This document shows, in pieces, positions 24,668 to 36,086 of a stretch of 64,000 bases of DNA. The notes under the pieces were generated by a model. It was not told where the DNA came from. It made no database searches and was given only the letters and a program-made list of their open reading frames with translations. The position numbers and the translations under genes were made by a program. The stretch comes from Phoenix dactylifera. Taxonomy: Eukaryota > Streptophyta > Magnoliopsida > Arecales > Arecaceae. The DNA lies in NCBI RefSeq assembly GCF_009389715.1, contig NC_052401.1, positions 2,034,843 through 2,098,842 on the forward strand, written 5' to 3'. Position 1 is the first letter of the stretch. Every line of letters begins with the position of its first letter.

Positions 24668-26605
24668 CTACTGGTAATACCTCCGCAGGTTAGCGGAATT
24701 CCAGCTCCTTGGAATTTCTCGACCATCTAGGGCCTCCAACTGGTAGGAGCCAGGTCGGTTTACCCAGCGAACCCTATACGGGCCTTCCCAATTTGGCGCT
24801 AGCTTCCCACCTTCCGCAGGTTGAGATGCTTTAGCTCGCCTTAGCACCAGATCTCCGATTCTGAAAAGCTTCGGTCGGACCTTGGAGTTGTAATATCGGG
24901 CCACCCTCCGCTGATACATCGCCATCCGAACCTGCGCCATTTTCCTCGCTTCTTCCAAGAGATCCAGGTTCCCTCGGAGTTGCTCCGAATTGGCCTCGGG
25001 TCGGTGCGCGGCCACCCGAGGTGAGGGGAGTCCGAGCTCCACGGGGACAACGGCTTCCGTGCCATAGGTTAGGCTGAAAGGCGTCTCCCCGGTAGGGGTC
25101 CGATGCGTGGTCCGATACGCCCAAAGGACATTCTCGAGTTCTTCGACCCAAGCTTGCCCCGTCCGACCGATTCGCGCTTTGATTTCTTGGAGGATTGTCC
25201 GATTTGTGACCTCGGCCTCGCCGTTGGTTTGGGGATGCGACACAGATGTGAACCGATGCTCGATCCCGAACTCCTCGCAGAAGTCACGGAAATGCTTGTT
25301 GTCGAACTGTCGGCCATTATCCGAGATGAGGACCCGAGGTACCCCAAATCGGACAATGATGTTCTTCTTCACGAACTTCCGGACTTGCGCCTCCGTGATA
25401 GTGGCCAGCGGCTCTGCCTCCACCCACTTGGTGAAGTAGTCGATTGCAACAATCAAAAATTTCCGCTGAGCTGATGCGACGGGGAATGGTCTGAGGATAT
25501 CCATTCCCCACTGGGCGAAGGGCCAGGGTGCAGTGATTGGTGCCAAGGGGACAGAAGGGACTCTCTGGACGTTGGCGTGGCGCTGGCAGGCGTCGCATTT
25601 CCGTACATGATCCTTTGAGTCCTCCAACAAGGTAGGCCAATAATAGCCTTGCCTCATGATCTTGTGCGCCAAGGACCTAGCCCCCAAGTGTGATCCGCAA
25701 ACGCCTTCGTGGACTTCGCCGAGGACGTAGGCCGCTTCCGAGGGGCGGAGGCACTTTAAGAGGGGGGCGGTGAACGAGGTCCGATACAGCCTCCCTTCAT
25801 AGAGTACGTAGTGGGCGGACTTCATAACAAGTCGCCGAGCTTGATCTTCGTCTTCAGGGAGGATCCCTTCGGCGAGGTAGGCGACAAGCGGGTCCATCCA
25901 AGACGGCTCCGGATCAATCGCCATCACCGCTCCAGCCTCGCCGATGCTCCGGGCATCCAGGATCTCCAGGTAGATCGCCCTCGACAAGTTGTGCGCGTCT
26001 GCGCCCACTAAGCGGGACAACCTGTCGGCCCTGGCATTTTCACTTCTTGGGACCTGCTGGATGTCGACACTGCCGAGGTCGGGAATGAGTGCTTGCACCT
26101 TCCGGACGTAATTCTGCATGGTCGGGTTCCGGGCCTCGAACTCCCCACGGACCTGCCCGACCACCAGCTGGGAGTCGGTGAAGACCTTCAGGCGCCGGAT
26201 GCCGAGCTCCTTGGTGAGTTTGAGTCCCGTGACTAGGGCCTCGTACTCCGCCTCGTTGTTGGTCACTGGAAATCCGAACCTCAAGGCATACTCGGCTATC
26301 ACTCCATCAGGACTGGTAAGGACCAGCCCGGCCCCTCCACCTTCGGGGTTCGACGACCCATCGATGTGAAGCGTCCAAATCGGGAGGTCGAGGCTGGGTG
26401 TTTCCGGCGACCTAGGTTCCGCCTCCTGCACCGTGCACTCAGCGAGGAAATCCGCGAGCGCCTGGGCCTTGATGGCGGGTCGGGGCTGGTAGCGGATGTC
26501 GAACTCACCAAGTTCTACTGCCCACTTCACCAGCCGTCCCGCGTTCTCAGGATTGCTGAGGATCTGCCGCAGCGGTTGATCGGTCAAGAGGGTGACAGAA
26601 TGGGC
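24668..26605 (-). pseudogene. Tat pol, 3' segment: second RNase H and integrase
   Basis: Open from after the stop at 26606-26608 to the natural end (YYQ, stop at 24668). It begins with the end of the first RNase H (LTDQPLRQILSNPENAGR), then a second, archaeal-like RNase H (WTLHIDGSSNPEGGGAGLVL ... NNEAEYEAL ... VFTDSQLVVGQV), then integrase: HHCC finger (VHEGVCGSHLG ... CDACQRH) and DDE core (WGMDILRPFP, ISDNGRQFDN, NRTILQEIK), ending with a GDLVLRR-type tail. Integrase has Arg where most relatives have Gly in WGMDILGP. It is in the same frame as the upstream pieces. Confidence 0.9.
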
Positions 26606-28102
26606 CTAGAAATAGGGGCGAAGCCTCCTGGTCGCGGTCAGCAGCGCGAAGGCGATCTTTTCAGCCTTCGTATACCGCGTCTCGGCATCCCGTAGGACCC
26701 GGCTGATGTAGTACACAGGCTTCTGGAGCTTTGCCTCTTCCCGAACCAGTACCGCACTGACTGCGGTTGGGGAGACCGCCAGATAGAGGTAGAGCATCTC
26801 CCCTTCTTGCGGCTTGGACAGCAGGGGAGGAGACGCCAAGTATTCCTTGAGCTGGGCGAATGCTGCTTGACATTCGGCCGTCCAGAGGAAGTCTTTCGGG
26901 CGTTTCAACACCTTGAAGAAAGGTTGGCAGCGTTCGGCCGATTTCGCCACAAATCGTCCGAGCGCGGCGACCCTCCCAGCGAGCTCCTGAACCTCCTTCA
27001 CTTTGGTCGGAGGGGACATATCTTGGATGGCCTTGATTTTGTCCGGGTTGGCTTCGATCCCCCGCTGGTTGACAATGAAACCGAGGAACCTCCCGGCCGA
27101 AGCGCCAAAGGCGCACTTCGCTGGGTTCAGCTTCATGCGAAACTTCCGCAAGGTGGCGAAGGTCTCCTCCAGATCCGCGATGTGCTGGTCTGCATGGCGG
27201 CTCTTCACCAGCATATCGTCCACGTACACCTCCATGTTCCGGCCGATTTGCTCTTTGAAGATTTTGTTGACGAGGCGCTGGTAAGTGGCGCCAGCATTCT
27301 TCAGACCGAAGGGCATTACCTTGTAACAGTACAGCCCCCGGTCTGTTATAAAGGCAGTTTTCTCCTCGTCCTGTGGAGCCATCATTATCTGTTTGTAGCC
27401 GGAGAAGGCGTCCATGAAAGACAGCAGCTGATATCCGGAAGTCGCGTCGACCAGTTGGTCTATCCGCGGAAGCGGAAAGCTATCCTTGGGGCATACCTTG
27501 TTCAGGTCGGTGTAGTCGACGCACATCCTCCACTTTCCGCTCGCCTTCCGGACAAGTACGACATTTGCCAGCCATTCGGGGTAGCTGACCTCCCTTATGA
27601 ATCCTGCCTCCAAGAGCTTGTCTACCTCCTGATCGACCACTCGGATCCGATCCGGGGCACAGTGTCTCTTCTTCTGTTTTACCGGTCGGTGGGTCGGGTC
27701 GACGTTGAGGGCGTGAGAAATGACCTCCGGGTCGATCCCAGGTACATCGGCCGCCGACCAGGCAAACACATCGACATTGGCTCGGAGGAATTCCACCAAC
27801 CGGGCCCGAGCTCCCAGGTCGAGATTGGCGCCGACCCGGATCGTCCTGTCCGGGCGACCTTCCTCGAGGGGAACTTCGATCACACCCTCGGCCGGCTCCC
27901 CGTGCCGCAAGGCCACCTCGTCTCTGGCGTCGAGGGACTCGACGCTTAAGGCTTCTACGGGCTTCTTCCCTTTGAGAGTTACTAGGAAACATTGCCTTGC
28001 GGTCGGTTGGTCACCTCGGACCTCTCCAATCCCGGCCGCCGTGGGGAACCGCATGAGCAAGTGGTACGTAAAGACCACCGCGCGAAGGGCGTTCAGTCCG
28101 GG
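26606..28102 (-). pseudogene. Tat pol, middle segment: reverse transcriptase and first RNase H
   Basis: Contains WRMCVDYTDLNKVCPKD, FMDAFSGYKQI and the catalytic box VYVDDMLVKS, followed by the connection and first RNase H region (KAEKIAFALLTATRRLRPYF). It ends at an in-frame TAG (26606-26608) that falls inside RNase H, so full-length enzyme could be made only by read-through. The frame is the same on both sides of the stop. Confidence 0.9.
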
Positions 28103-28585
28103 TCATCCGAGGATAGCGTTGTAGGCCGAGGGAACACGGACGACCAAGAACCCGAGCCGCACCGTGGCTTCTGCGGGTGCAACGCCCGCAGTCACAGGCA
28201 GCTCAACGACACCTTCGGCCGAGATAGCGTCACCAGTGAATCCTATGAGGGGGGTGGATGTTTTGTGCAACAATTGTCTGGACAAGCTCATCTTTTGGAA
28301 GGCCTCGTAAAACAAAATATCAGCTGAGCTTCCACTATCCACAAGAACACGCCTTACATCATAGTTTGCCATAGTGAGGGAGATCACCATGGCGTCATCG
28401 TGGGGGGTCTGAACCCCCTTTACATCTTCATCACAAAAAGTGATTACATTACCGACCCTCTGCCTTTTTGCGACGGCTGCCCCTGACGCTTCAGTCGAGC
28501 CCCCTGCGTTCCTCTCGGGCCGGGGGCAGCCCCCAGTGATAGTGTGGATCACGCCCGCGACGGGTCGATTCTGCTCCCGAGGCTC
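28103..28585 (-). pseudogene. Tat protease segment
   Basis: After the gag stop the same frame continues to an aspartic protease: VLVDSGSSADILFYEAF has the DSG active site, and the domain ends PSAYNAILG, where an in-frame TGA (28103-28105) cuts it from reverse transcriptase. The conserved sequence just before and just after this stop shows that it is a break in a once-open frame and not a normal end. Confidence 0.88.
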
Positions 28586-30136
28586 CTAAGGGGCCGGGTC
28601 GGCCGGACGCGGGCCTGCGGGGGGACGTCGGTCGTTCACATATCGACCGAGACGCCCTCGGCGGATGAGAGCCTCGATCTCGTCCCGAAGCTGGAAGCAG
28701 TCTTCGGTGTCGTGGCCGTGGTCCCGGTGGTACTCACAGTACGCCCGAGAGGGCCTCCTCCCAGGAATCTTCTTCATCTGTCTCGGGACCGGGAGGTCCT
28801 CCCGCCCCTTGATTTCCATGAGGATCTGGGCCCGGGGAGTCAGGAGAGGAGTGTACCGGTTGAAACGTCGGGGCGGAGAACGAGGGCGTAGGGCGCCGTG
28901 GTTCCTCGCCGGCGACAGGCTTCTGCGCCGACGTTGAGGCGTCGGGCTCCTCCTCTGGCGTGCCTCTTTTCGCCTTTTCTTCCCGAGCTTTGGAGGGATC
29001 TCGGCGGCCTCCTTGCTCCGGTGGGCGGCCGCCTCCTCGGCGTCCGCATACTGGTTCGCCCGGGACAACAGCTCCGGGAAGCTCCGCGGCAGGCGTTTGT
29101 CCAGGGAGAAGGTGAGTCTGCCCTTTCGGAAGCCACGCTTCAGGGCTGAAAGAGCCACCTCCTGGCTCAGGTTCCGGACTTCCAGCGTAGCCTTGTTGAA
29201 GCGGGTAAGATAATCCCGCAAGCTTTCTCCCTCGTTTTGCCGGACATCAAAGAGGGAGTCGGAGACCAGTCGCCGCCGGCTACTGACGGCGAAATGGGTG
29301 ATGAAGAGGCGAGTAAACTGGTCGAAGGACTGGATTGAGTTAGCCTCCAAGCCGGCGAACCACGCCCTTGCCGGGCCACGGAGGGTCGCCGGGAAGGCCT
29401 TGCAGAGGAGAGGATCTGATGCTCCGTGGAGGAGCATAAGGGTCCTGAAACTCTCGACGTGATCCCGCGGGTCCGCCGCCCCGTCATAGGGCTCGATCGC
29501 CGGCATTTTAAACCCCGGCGGATTCGGGGTCCGCAGGATCCTCGAGGCAAGCGCCGGCTGGGAGGAGATCTCCAAGTCGGCGAAGGGATCTTTGGAGTGG
29601 CCCTTCAGGACCTGGAGTTGTCGGTGGAGATCGTCCACCCGCCGGTCCAGGGAGCGCGACCGATGGGTGGGAGACAAGGAGCACCGAGAGGGGGACCGAC
29701 TGGAGCGCGGGTTCCTGGAGGACTGGGGGGTCTGGGAACGCGCCCGGGCCCGCCTCTCGTACCCCGCGCAGCTCCGATGGGAAGGTCCCGGCAGAATGGA
29801 CCGTGCTCGAGAATCTTCCTCGCGCCGGCACTCCTCCCCATGGGAGAGGAAGGAGCGCGGGTTGAGGAGGACAGGTGAGCGCTCAGGGAGCAGCGGCTCC
29901 TGGGCCCGCTGCGGCGCCCGAGACATCACACCCTGCAGGTTCTGCACTGCCTCCGCGAGGGTGCGAACCTGCTGGGCTAACTGGTCGAACTGAGCGGCTT
30001 CGACCATCTGAATGGGAGGTGGAGCGGTGGAGTGTTGCTGAGAATGTGTTGGAGACGCAGCGGCCTCCCGGCCGGAGGCGCGAGAGGCCCCGCGACCGGA
30101 GGCATTGGAAGCTCCACGACCACCTCGCCGTGCCAT
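28586..30136 (-). CDS. Tat gag polyprotein
   Basis: The start is taken as the ATG at 30136 (MARRGGRGASNASGRG), 40 bp inside the 5' LTR. The longer ORF running back to 31051 only reads the LTR repeat. The capsid region (about 190-330) has ALASRILRTPNPPGFKMPAI, DPRDHVESFRTLMLLHGASD and FPATLRGPARAWFAGL, typical of Ty3/gypsy gag, then LRDYLTRFNKATLEV. Near the end is a CEYHRDHGHDTEDC element, the Tat-type C-x2-H-x4-H-x4-C in place of a normal zinc knuckle. The frame ends at TAG (28586-28588). Protease follows in the same frame, so this stop may be either a normal gag end with read-through or a third mutation. Confidence 0.88.
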   Translation of the reverse strand: MARRGGRGASNASGRGASRASGREAAASPTHSQQHSTAPPPIQMVEAAQFDQLAQQVRTLAEAVQNLQGVMSRAPQRAQEPLLPERSPVLLNPRSFLSHGEECRREEDSRARSILPGPSHRSCAGYERRARARSQTPQSSRNPRSSRSPSRCSLSPTHRSRSLDRRVDDLHRQLQVLKGHSKDPFADLEISSQPALASRILRTPNPPGFKMPAIEPYDGAADPRDHVESFRTLMLLHGASDPLLCKAFPATLRGPARAWFAGLEANSIQSFDQFTRLFITHFAVSSRRRLVSDSLFDVRQNEGESLRDYLTRFNKATLEVRNLSQEVALSALKRGFRKGRLTFSLDKRLPRSFPELLSRANQYADAEEAAAHRSKEAAEIPPKLGKKRRKEARQRRSPTPQRRRRSLSPARNHGALRPRSPPRRFNRYTPLLTPRAQILMEIKGREDLPVPRQMKKIPGRRPSRAYCEYHRDHGHDTEDCFQLRDEIEALIRRGRLGRYVNDRRPPAGPRPADPAP

Positions 30137-30156
30137 TACGATCGCTCTGAGATTCG

Positions 30157-30174
30157 TCCCTTCCTCTAGCGCCA
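30157..30174 (-). other. Tat primer-binding site
   Basis: On the minus strand TGGCGCTAGAGGAAGGGA lies two bases after the 5' LTR. It is in the normal place and starts TGG, as needed to pair with a tRNA CCA end; I cannot name the tRNA with certainty. Confidence 0.7.
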
Positions 30175-30176
30175 AC

Positions 30177-31024
30177 TGTTGCTGGTGGTCCAAACCGAGA
30201 ACGATTGGCACAGCGGTGTGAACGGGGTTCCGTTTGAGTTGCCTTGGTTGGTGTTGATTGCGCTCCACCTTCCACCGGGAAACCTGCAAGCAAGCCTCGC
30301 ACCACCACTGGGGTAGTGGGGGCCCTCCGACGATCAAGTCAGAGGAGATTGGAGGAGAAGGAGAGATAATAGTAGCAAGTGAGAGAATGCACTGGAAGTT
30401 CTTGCTTACCCCCCCTTCTCCCCCCAGCCGCATATATACCAGGCTGGGGGGTCTTTCAGGGGGGTTCGTCATCGTGGGGCACGATGGAGCTGCCACTGAC
30501 ACGGCCGTTACAGGGCGTCGTGGGGCAGCACTGGGTACGGCCATGACAGGGCGTAGTGGAGCTCCGCCTTGTACGGCTGTTACAGGGGATCGTGGAGCAG
30601 CGCCAGATACAACCGTTGCAGGGAGTAGTGGAGCAGGAGGCTGCGGCGTGCCTCTGGGGAATAGCCTGTCGTTGTCGAGAGATGTCCGACTCGGGGTCGG
30701 GCTGCGGAGACGAAGATGTCCGACTCGGGGTCGGATTGCTGGATCAAGGGGCTGCCGACTCGGGGTCGGGCTGCGGAGACGAAGATGTCCGACTCGGGGT
30801 CGGATTGCTGGATCAAGGGGCTGCCGACTCGGGGTCGGGCTGCGGAGCCGAAGATGTCCGACTCGGGGTCGGATTGCTGGATCAAGGGGCTGCCGACTCG
30901 GGGTCGGGCTGCGGAGCCGAAGATGTCCGACTCGGGGTCGGATTGCTGGATCAAGGGGCTGCCGTAGTCTTTCTGGGCGCGCGTGCCGGTCACGTGGGGC
31001 ATGGTGGCTAAGTTCCCCGTAACA
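30177..31024 (-). repeat. Tat 5' LTR (848 bp) with four 69-bp units
   Basis: Same as the 3' LTR except for one more 69-bp unit and a few base changes or 1-bp indels. The four units are at 30688-30963. The first two have GGAGACG and the last two GGAGCCG, which suggests that the second unit is a copy of the first. The minus-strand TATATA box lies near 30432-30440. Confidence 0.92.
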
Positions 31025-31236
31025 GTATTCATTTAGAATAATTGTATCCATTACATTCGTTATCTTTCTAATATCCGTATCGTACTTATTTTTGCCGATA
31101 CTATTCCTATACGGGTCCTACACACAATTGAATTCATCGTGGCCTTGGATGCATACCCAAGAAGTCTCCGAGTCCGTGCACTGGTCGCTGGAGAATTCGG
31201 GGTGGAGAGAGAGAAGGATAGGGATAGAAGACGGCC
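31025..31236 (+). promoter_or_regulatory. Short remaining 5' flank and leader of RAR1
   Basis: Begins with the right target-site duplication GTATT (31025-31029). Only 212 bp separate the Tat LTR from the RAR1 ATG. No clear TATA box is seen; the last 60 bp are GA-rich, as in a plant 5' UTR, and the ATG context is GCCATGG. Confidence 0.55.
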
Positions 31237-34200
31237 ATGGAGAAGGTCGGCTCCGTTCGATGCCAGAGGATTGCATGTGACGCCATGTTCACTGAGGACA
31301 GCAACGTGGAGGGCTCCTGCCGCTATCACGATTCCGTAAGAAAAAACCCTCCATTCCTCGTCTTTCCCCTCCTGTCTTTCCTGTTTCTCAAACTTCTCGC
31401 ATTTGCTTCTGGGCTCTTTTTATCATGTGGTCGTATCATCCGCTGGGAACAAAAAAAAAAATTCTTCTTTTGTTTGTTGATACTGCTTTATCTCAGGAGA
31501 AGGAAAAAGATTGTAGCTTTTGATCGTCAGAGTAGGATTTCTCGTGCTTGCAATCGTGTCACAACAAAAGACAACTTTGATGAATATTTTGATGGAAAAT
31601 ATTGTAAAATCAACAAGGAATGGCTGGCTAGGGCTGCGATCGTTTGCCAAGGTTCGAATTTTGGTGTGATGCGCTGTTTGTGGGGGCTGAATGATTGTGT
31701 CATTTACTTTGGCAATATCAAATGTGCCCTTATTGCTTGATTCGGGTTCGAAGAGCGTTTAAAGATTAGAACTTGAAAAGAAAAGAAGAGGAGATAGTGC
31801 TCATCTCCGGATTGCGATGTGTTAGGGTAGTATTTCCTTTATATCATATAAAACCCTAGAACACAAGACACATTGGTTCAAGATTTGAGGAATAACAGCA
31901 CGGGGCTGACATATTCAAAGCCCCATTTCAAATCACCTTGTAGTCATTGCCGACATTCATTACCTTTTAGCAAAATCATGTAATATCTAGATTCTTACTT
32001 TGTTTCAATCTCAGATCACATCTTAAAATAAAAGTAATATATTTAAAGTAAGCCTTGTTTTCATATTTATGTTCACTATCTGGTTCCACGATCACTTCAC
32101 ATAAGAATGGGTTAAAAACATCTGCAGAACCAATAAATATTTTTTTTGTTCAATTCATACTAGCCGAGATGCCGGGAGGTGTAGGTACTAAAATATTTTC
32201 CATTGATTTTCACATGTTTTCATAATTCATCACAAACCAAGGTAATACATTTGCAATCAGCCATCTGGGTAATTTTAGGTAGAAATAAACCAGTGCCTGG
32301 TCTGTAAATAAGGACTTTCATAAACATCTGTCCCAGAATGATAACTCTTGTATGAAAATTATTTATTATTTCTACGAGGGGAATTGTTTCATCAGTTAAT
32401 AGTAACTTACAATAGATTGCTGATGGACTCACTTTTTCAATTGTATCCTGTGATCATGGCTGTAGACCCCATATCAATGGTTTTGCCCTCAAGGTCCTGA
32501 GTTGCTTTCATGTTAGTAGGCTGATGACTGTATACATATTTGCCAATACTTTGTATCAAGTGCTTGAGCAAAAGATTATACATTATCAGAAAATGTGTAC
32601 TTGAAGTGGATGCTAAGTACTTATGTACTGACCCTAATTTCTTTTAGTTGAAATCACAACTTGGTATTAATGTTTTAATGCCTTTTTGTTTTCCAGGGAG
32701 TAAGTCAAATTTCACATTTGCTGGTATTGTTTTTGCAAAACATCAACAAGTTCCTAATGTAAGTGTATATTAACCTTTCCAGCCTATATTTCATGATGGT
32801 ATGAAAGAATGGAGCTGTTGCAGGCAAAAAAGTCATGATTTTAGCTTATTTTTGGCTATCCCTGGGTAGGCTACTTTTTTTTGACTGCCTCTAATTTAAT
32901 GATAGTTGATATATGGATAGTAGTGATTTGTATGATATCTTTAATTTGTTGGATATATATTTGTACTATTCATTCAACTTGTTACTGGCTTCCCTATTTT
33001 ACTTAAGTTGGCCTATGGCCAGAAGAACTTGGTCTGTTTGTAGGCTTTCATGTATATCTGAATTGATTTTAGGTCTGTTTACTCTATCTTGATCCGATTG
33101 ACAGCATGCTGATGGAGCAACACACAGAAACACCATGTTCCAAGTAATTAGTTTTTCGTGCTTTTCTGAATAATGGTAAGAACGAAAATGGAAAACGTAT
33201 ATATTGCAAATTTGAATGATCATAAATGTTTTGTTAGGTTGCATGAAAGTGATAATGTATGCAAAAGCCCAGCCACATCAATTGAACAAACATCTCTTGC
33301 TATATATAGTGAGAACACATGCATGACCAACCCTCATCAAATGTTCAATGCACCTCATGCAAGATCACATGACTAGAAAAGCTGGACAAAGGACATGGAT
33401 GAGAAAGATGGAAAATAAGGTATGCTCACTCTCTCAAAAACAGGACTCTCAATTTCGAGCATAGAGATTCCAGAAAAAAGATCTGATGCCTCAACTAATC
33501 CTCTTCTTCTCTCTTTAGAACATCAACTCCCAATGATAGAAAAACCATAGCTGTCCATTATTCTGAGACTTCATATGTATCCTAAATAAACTATCTTTAT
33601 TCAGAATCTCAGATGATCTCATATACCTTTCCATCTGTTTCCATGTGAGACAAAGAATCGGATGGGATGGAGGAGGGGGGACAAATAAAAATATGCTAGG
33701 ATGTAGTTGGATTTGAACCAGACACTTAAACCCCAATTCATAAAAAAAGGTTCACATGTCAACAAATTCTGCTGGATCCCTCATAATAACAAATATTAGT
33801 ACTTTTAAGAGTCCTAATGTATCCAAATATAACCACCCATACTTTCAAGAGTCCTAATGTATCCAAATACATTTTCTTTAACCCGAGGAGATCTATCTCC
33901 ATCCCATGTGTCCTGCACATGCCAGATATTAGTACTTCATAATGATGAATTTCCTAACTTTGTTATTCAATGTCGGCCTTACTATGCTTCCTTATCAATC
34001 TTCATGGTTTTGAATGCACTGAAGTATTAACCCTATGTAAAATAGCTAATGCTATCTAGAAGGTTCAGTAGATTTTATGTTACTACAAAGCTGTTTAGAC
34101 AAGAATGCTCATAGATGACAAACATAGAGTACTGAAGTTACAATATGTCCAAAGGGCATCTGCACCTTCTTTTTTGAAACATGGGTAGAAAGGCTTCCTC

Positions 34201-36086
34201 TCCAAGTGCAACAAGCCACCTACCAGCATAACTCTGATCATGCTTTACTTTTTTCGTCGAGCATCCACTCCTCTGTTGAAGTACAGAAATCAATTAGGAT
34301 CATTAAATGTTGTCAACCAGGGAGCTGGATCTGCTGCTCTCGTGTCAGTTGATTTTGCAAATCCTGTGCTTTCAATTTCTTTGATACTGGAGATTTGACC
34401 TTTTTATAGTTGAAGAAAGGCTGGCTGCCAACTTGTACTCGGACATGCAGTGCATTTTTAGGCAGCTAGGAGAAACTGGTGTTGTGCATCTGGCATGGTT
34501 CTGCTTGTTGCACCGAATCAGCTTTCATAACTAAGATGTGTTAATGCCTCTTTGCGTTTTACCCCTGGGATTGGCTTTAGTAAACCATCAATTCCTATCA
34601 GGGGCCTCATTGTCCGTCATTGTGAGCTTTCTCCAGCATTATCATGAGCACTTGCAGATTCCTTAGATCTTCCCTTCAATACAAAATGGAGTTCATTTTT
34701 TCTTCTTGAGAGGTGCTGGCATTCATTCCTCATGACTGTACTATTTCAATTGGTTTACCATACACCTTCCATTATCTTCTTTGGATGGGTTTATTTACTT
34801 TTTGTTACTGCGACCTTTTTGTTGATATAACTACTGTTCTTCATTTAAATTTTTGCAAACCAATTTTGTGGGTTCTGTAGCTTGCTTAACTGAAATAGCA
34901 TGGACTTTGGCTAATTGCACATAAAGTTGAACTTTATTGATATTCTAAACAAATATAAGGGGCATATTTTGCTGCTGCATAGAGTAAATTTTTCTGTACT
35001 AGAGCATGCAAACCTTTTCTTTCTGGATGCACTGTATTGTAAACATTATTAATGTTTCATGCAATCGAACCCAAATACTCTTCTAGAAATGTATAATTTT
35101 CTGCTCTACTCAAAAACATTTAATTTTCTGTTTTTTATTTGTAAGAGATATCCCATTGTCTAGGTCTTTGAGATATTACATTTGCAATAACCTCCAAATT
35201 ATGGAAAAGGGTAAGAGAAGTTATGTAACCTGGACAATGTACGCGTTAGTAGATGCCCTCTTGAGGACATGCTTAAATATATTTTTTCTTGCATGTAATC
35301 GTGCTGAGCAGTTGCACTCTTATGTGCATTTTAGTGCCTTATCAAGTAACTTTTCTTTCTTTTATGAATGAAGTTGTAAGACAGGGAAACATACTACTGA
35401 GAAACCAGTTACCAAGATTGTATCTGCAAACCCCCAGAAGGCGGTGCCACTTCCATCTGCTGCTCAAAATAAAAAACCTGTCGATTCTTGTTCGAGGTGC
35501 CGCCAAGGCTTTTTCTGCTCTGATCATGGTAAAATTTCTTTCTGACATGAGACGGTCTTGAAATGTTTCCAGGGTAAGGCACCCTATATTTTGGTTTCGG
35601 TACAGTTCAAGATGAACTTTTTTACTAAAATTGAGAACCTGGTACTCCCAGTTAGTGAGAAAAAGGACCTATATTTTTCAGGTTCGCAGGGCAGACCTTC
35701 AAGACCATCTGTAGTCACTGCTAAGAAAGATGATCATGTTGAGAAGGCTGCTGCTCCCCCAGTCAAGAAGATAGTCGATCTGAATGAGCCCCAGATTTGC
35801 AGGAATAAGGGATGCGGCAAAACCTTTAAAGAGAAGGATAACTATGAAACTGCATGCGAGTACCATCCAGGTCCAGCAATTTTTCATGACAGGTCGAGAG
35901 GGGTAGGTTTTCTAATCCTTTCTCAGATGGTTAAGTGAACTTGATTGGATCTGCTGCCACTTGCTCTTTCTAACCTGTTTTGCCCGTATGTAGTGGAAAT
36001 GCTGCGACATTCATGCAAAGGAGTTTGATGAGTTCTTGAACATACCTCCATGCACAAAGGGATGGCACAATGCTGATGCAGCTTGA
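31237..36086 (+). CDS. RAR1: RAR1, CHORD-domain co-chaperone of NLR immunity (5 exons, 216 aa)
   Basis: RAR1 works with SGT1 and HSP90 to stabilise NLR immune receptors in the cytosol and nucleus (family knowledge). Exons: 31237-31335, 32783-32865, 35374-35528, 35682-35902, 35994-36086; all have GT/AG ends and matching phases. Residues 9-67 form CHORD-I ([35 protein letters not shown]). Residues 98-113 are the plant-specific CCCH motif ([16 protein letters not shown]). Residues 152-209 form CHORD-II ([49 protein letters not shown]). All zinc ligands that I can check are present. Length fits the family (about 220 aa). One oddity: at the exon 1/2 join the usual Gly before P-x-F-H-D is missing (HDS-PIFHD). 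Introns 1 and 2 are long (1.4 and 2.5 kb). The ORF reading on to 31740 is intron sequence. Confidence 0.95.

Larger units (their letters stand above)
18223..31024 (-). mobile_element. Complete Tat-lineage Ty3/gypsy LTR retrotransposon (about 12.8 kb) with antisense gene
   Basis: The LTRs are at 18223-19003 (3') and 30177-31024 (5'), both TG...CA, flanked by GTATT duplications (18218-18222, 31025-31029). A PBS lies at 30157-30174 and a polypurine tract at 19004-19018, both minus strand. Minus-strand gag, protease, RT-RNase H, a second RNase H and integrase share one frame but are split by three stops. The extra RNase H before integrase is a mark of the Tat lineage, as is an antisense ORF between pol and the 3' LTR. 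Structure is full length, but it probably cannot move by itself. Confidence 0.93.

Noticed and set aside
28586-31051. 821-aa minus-strand ORF starting in the LTR, N-terminal 300 residues with 23-aa repeats
   Set aside because: The N-terminal part is only the translated 69-bp LTR repeat, PBS and leader. The real gag start is taken as the ATG at 30136.
31336-31740. Long first-exon reading of RAR1 (167 aa)
   Set aside because: Past 31335 it runs into intron 1; the CHORD-I domain continues at 32783.
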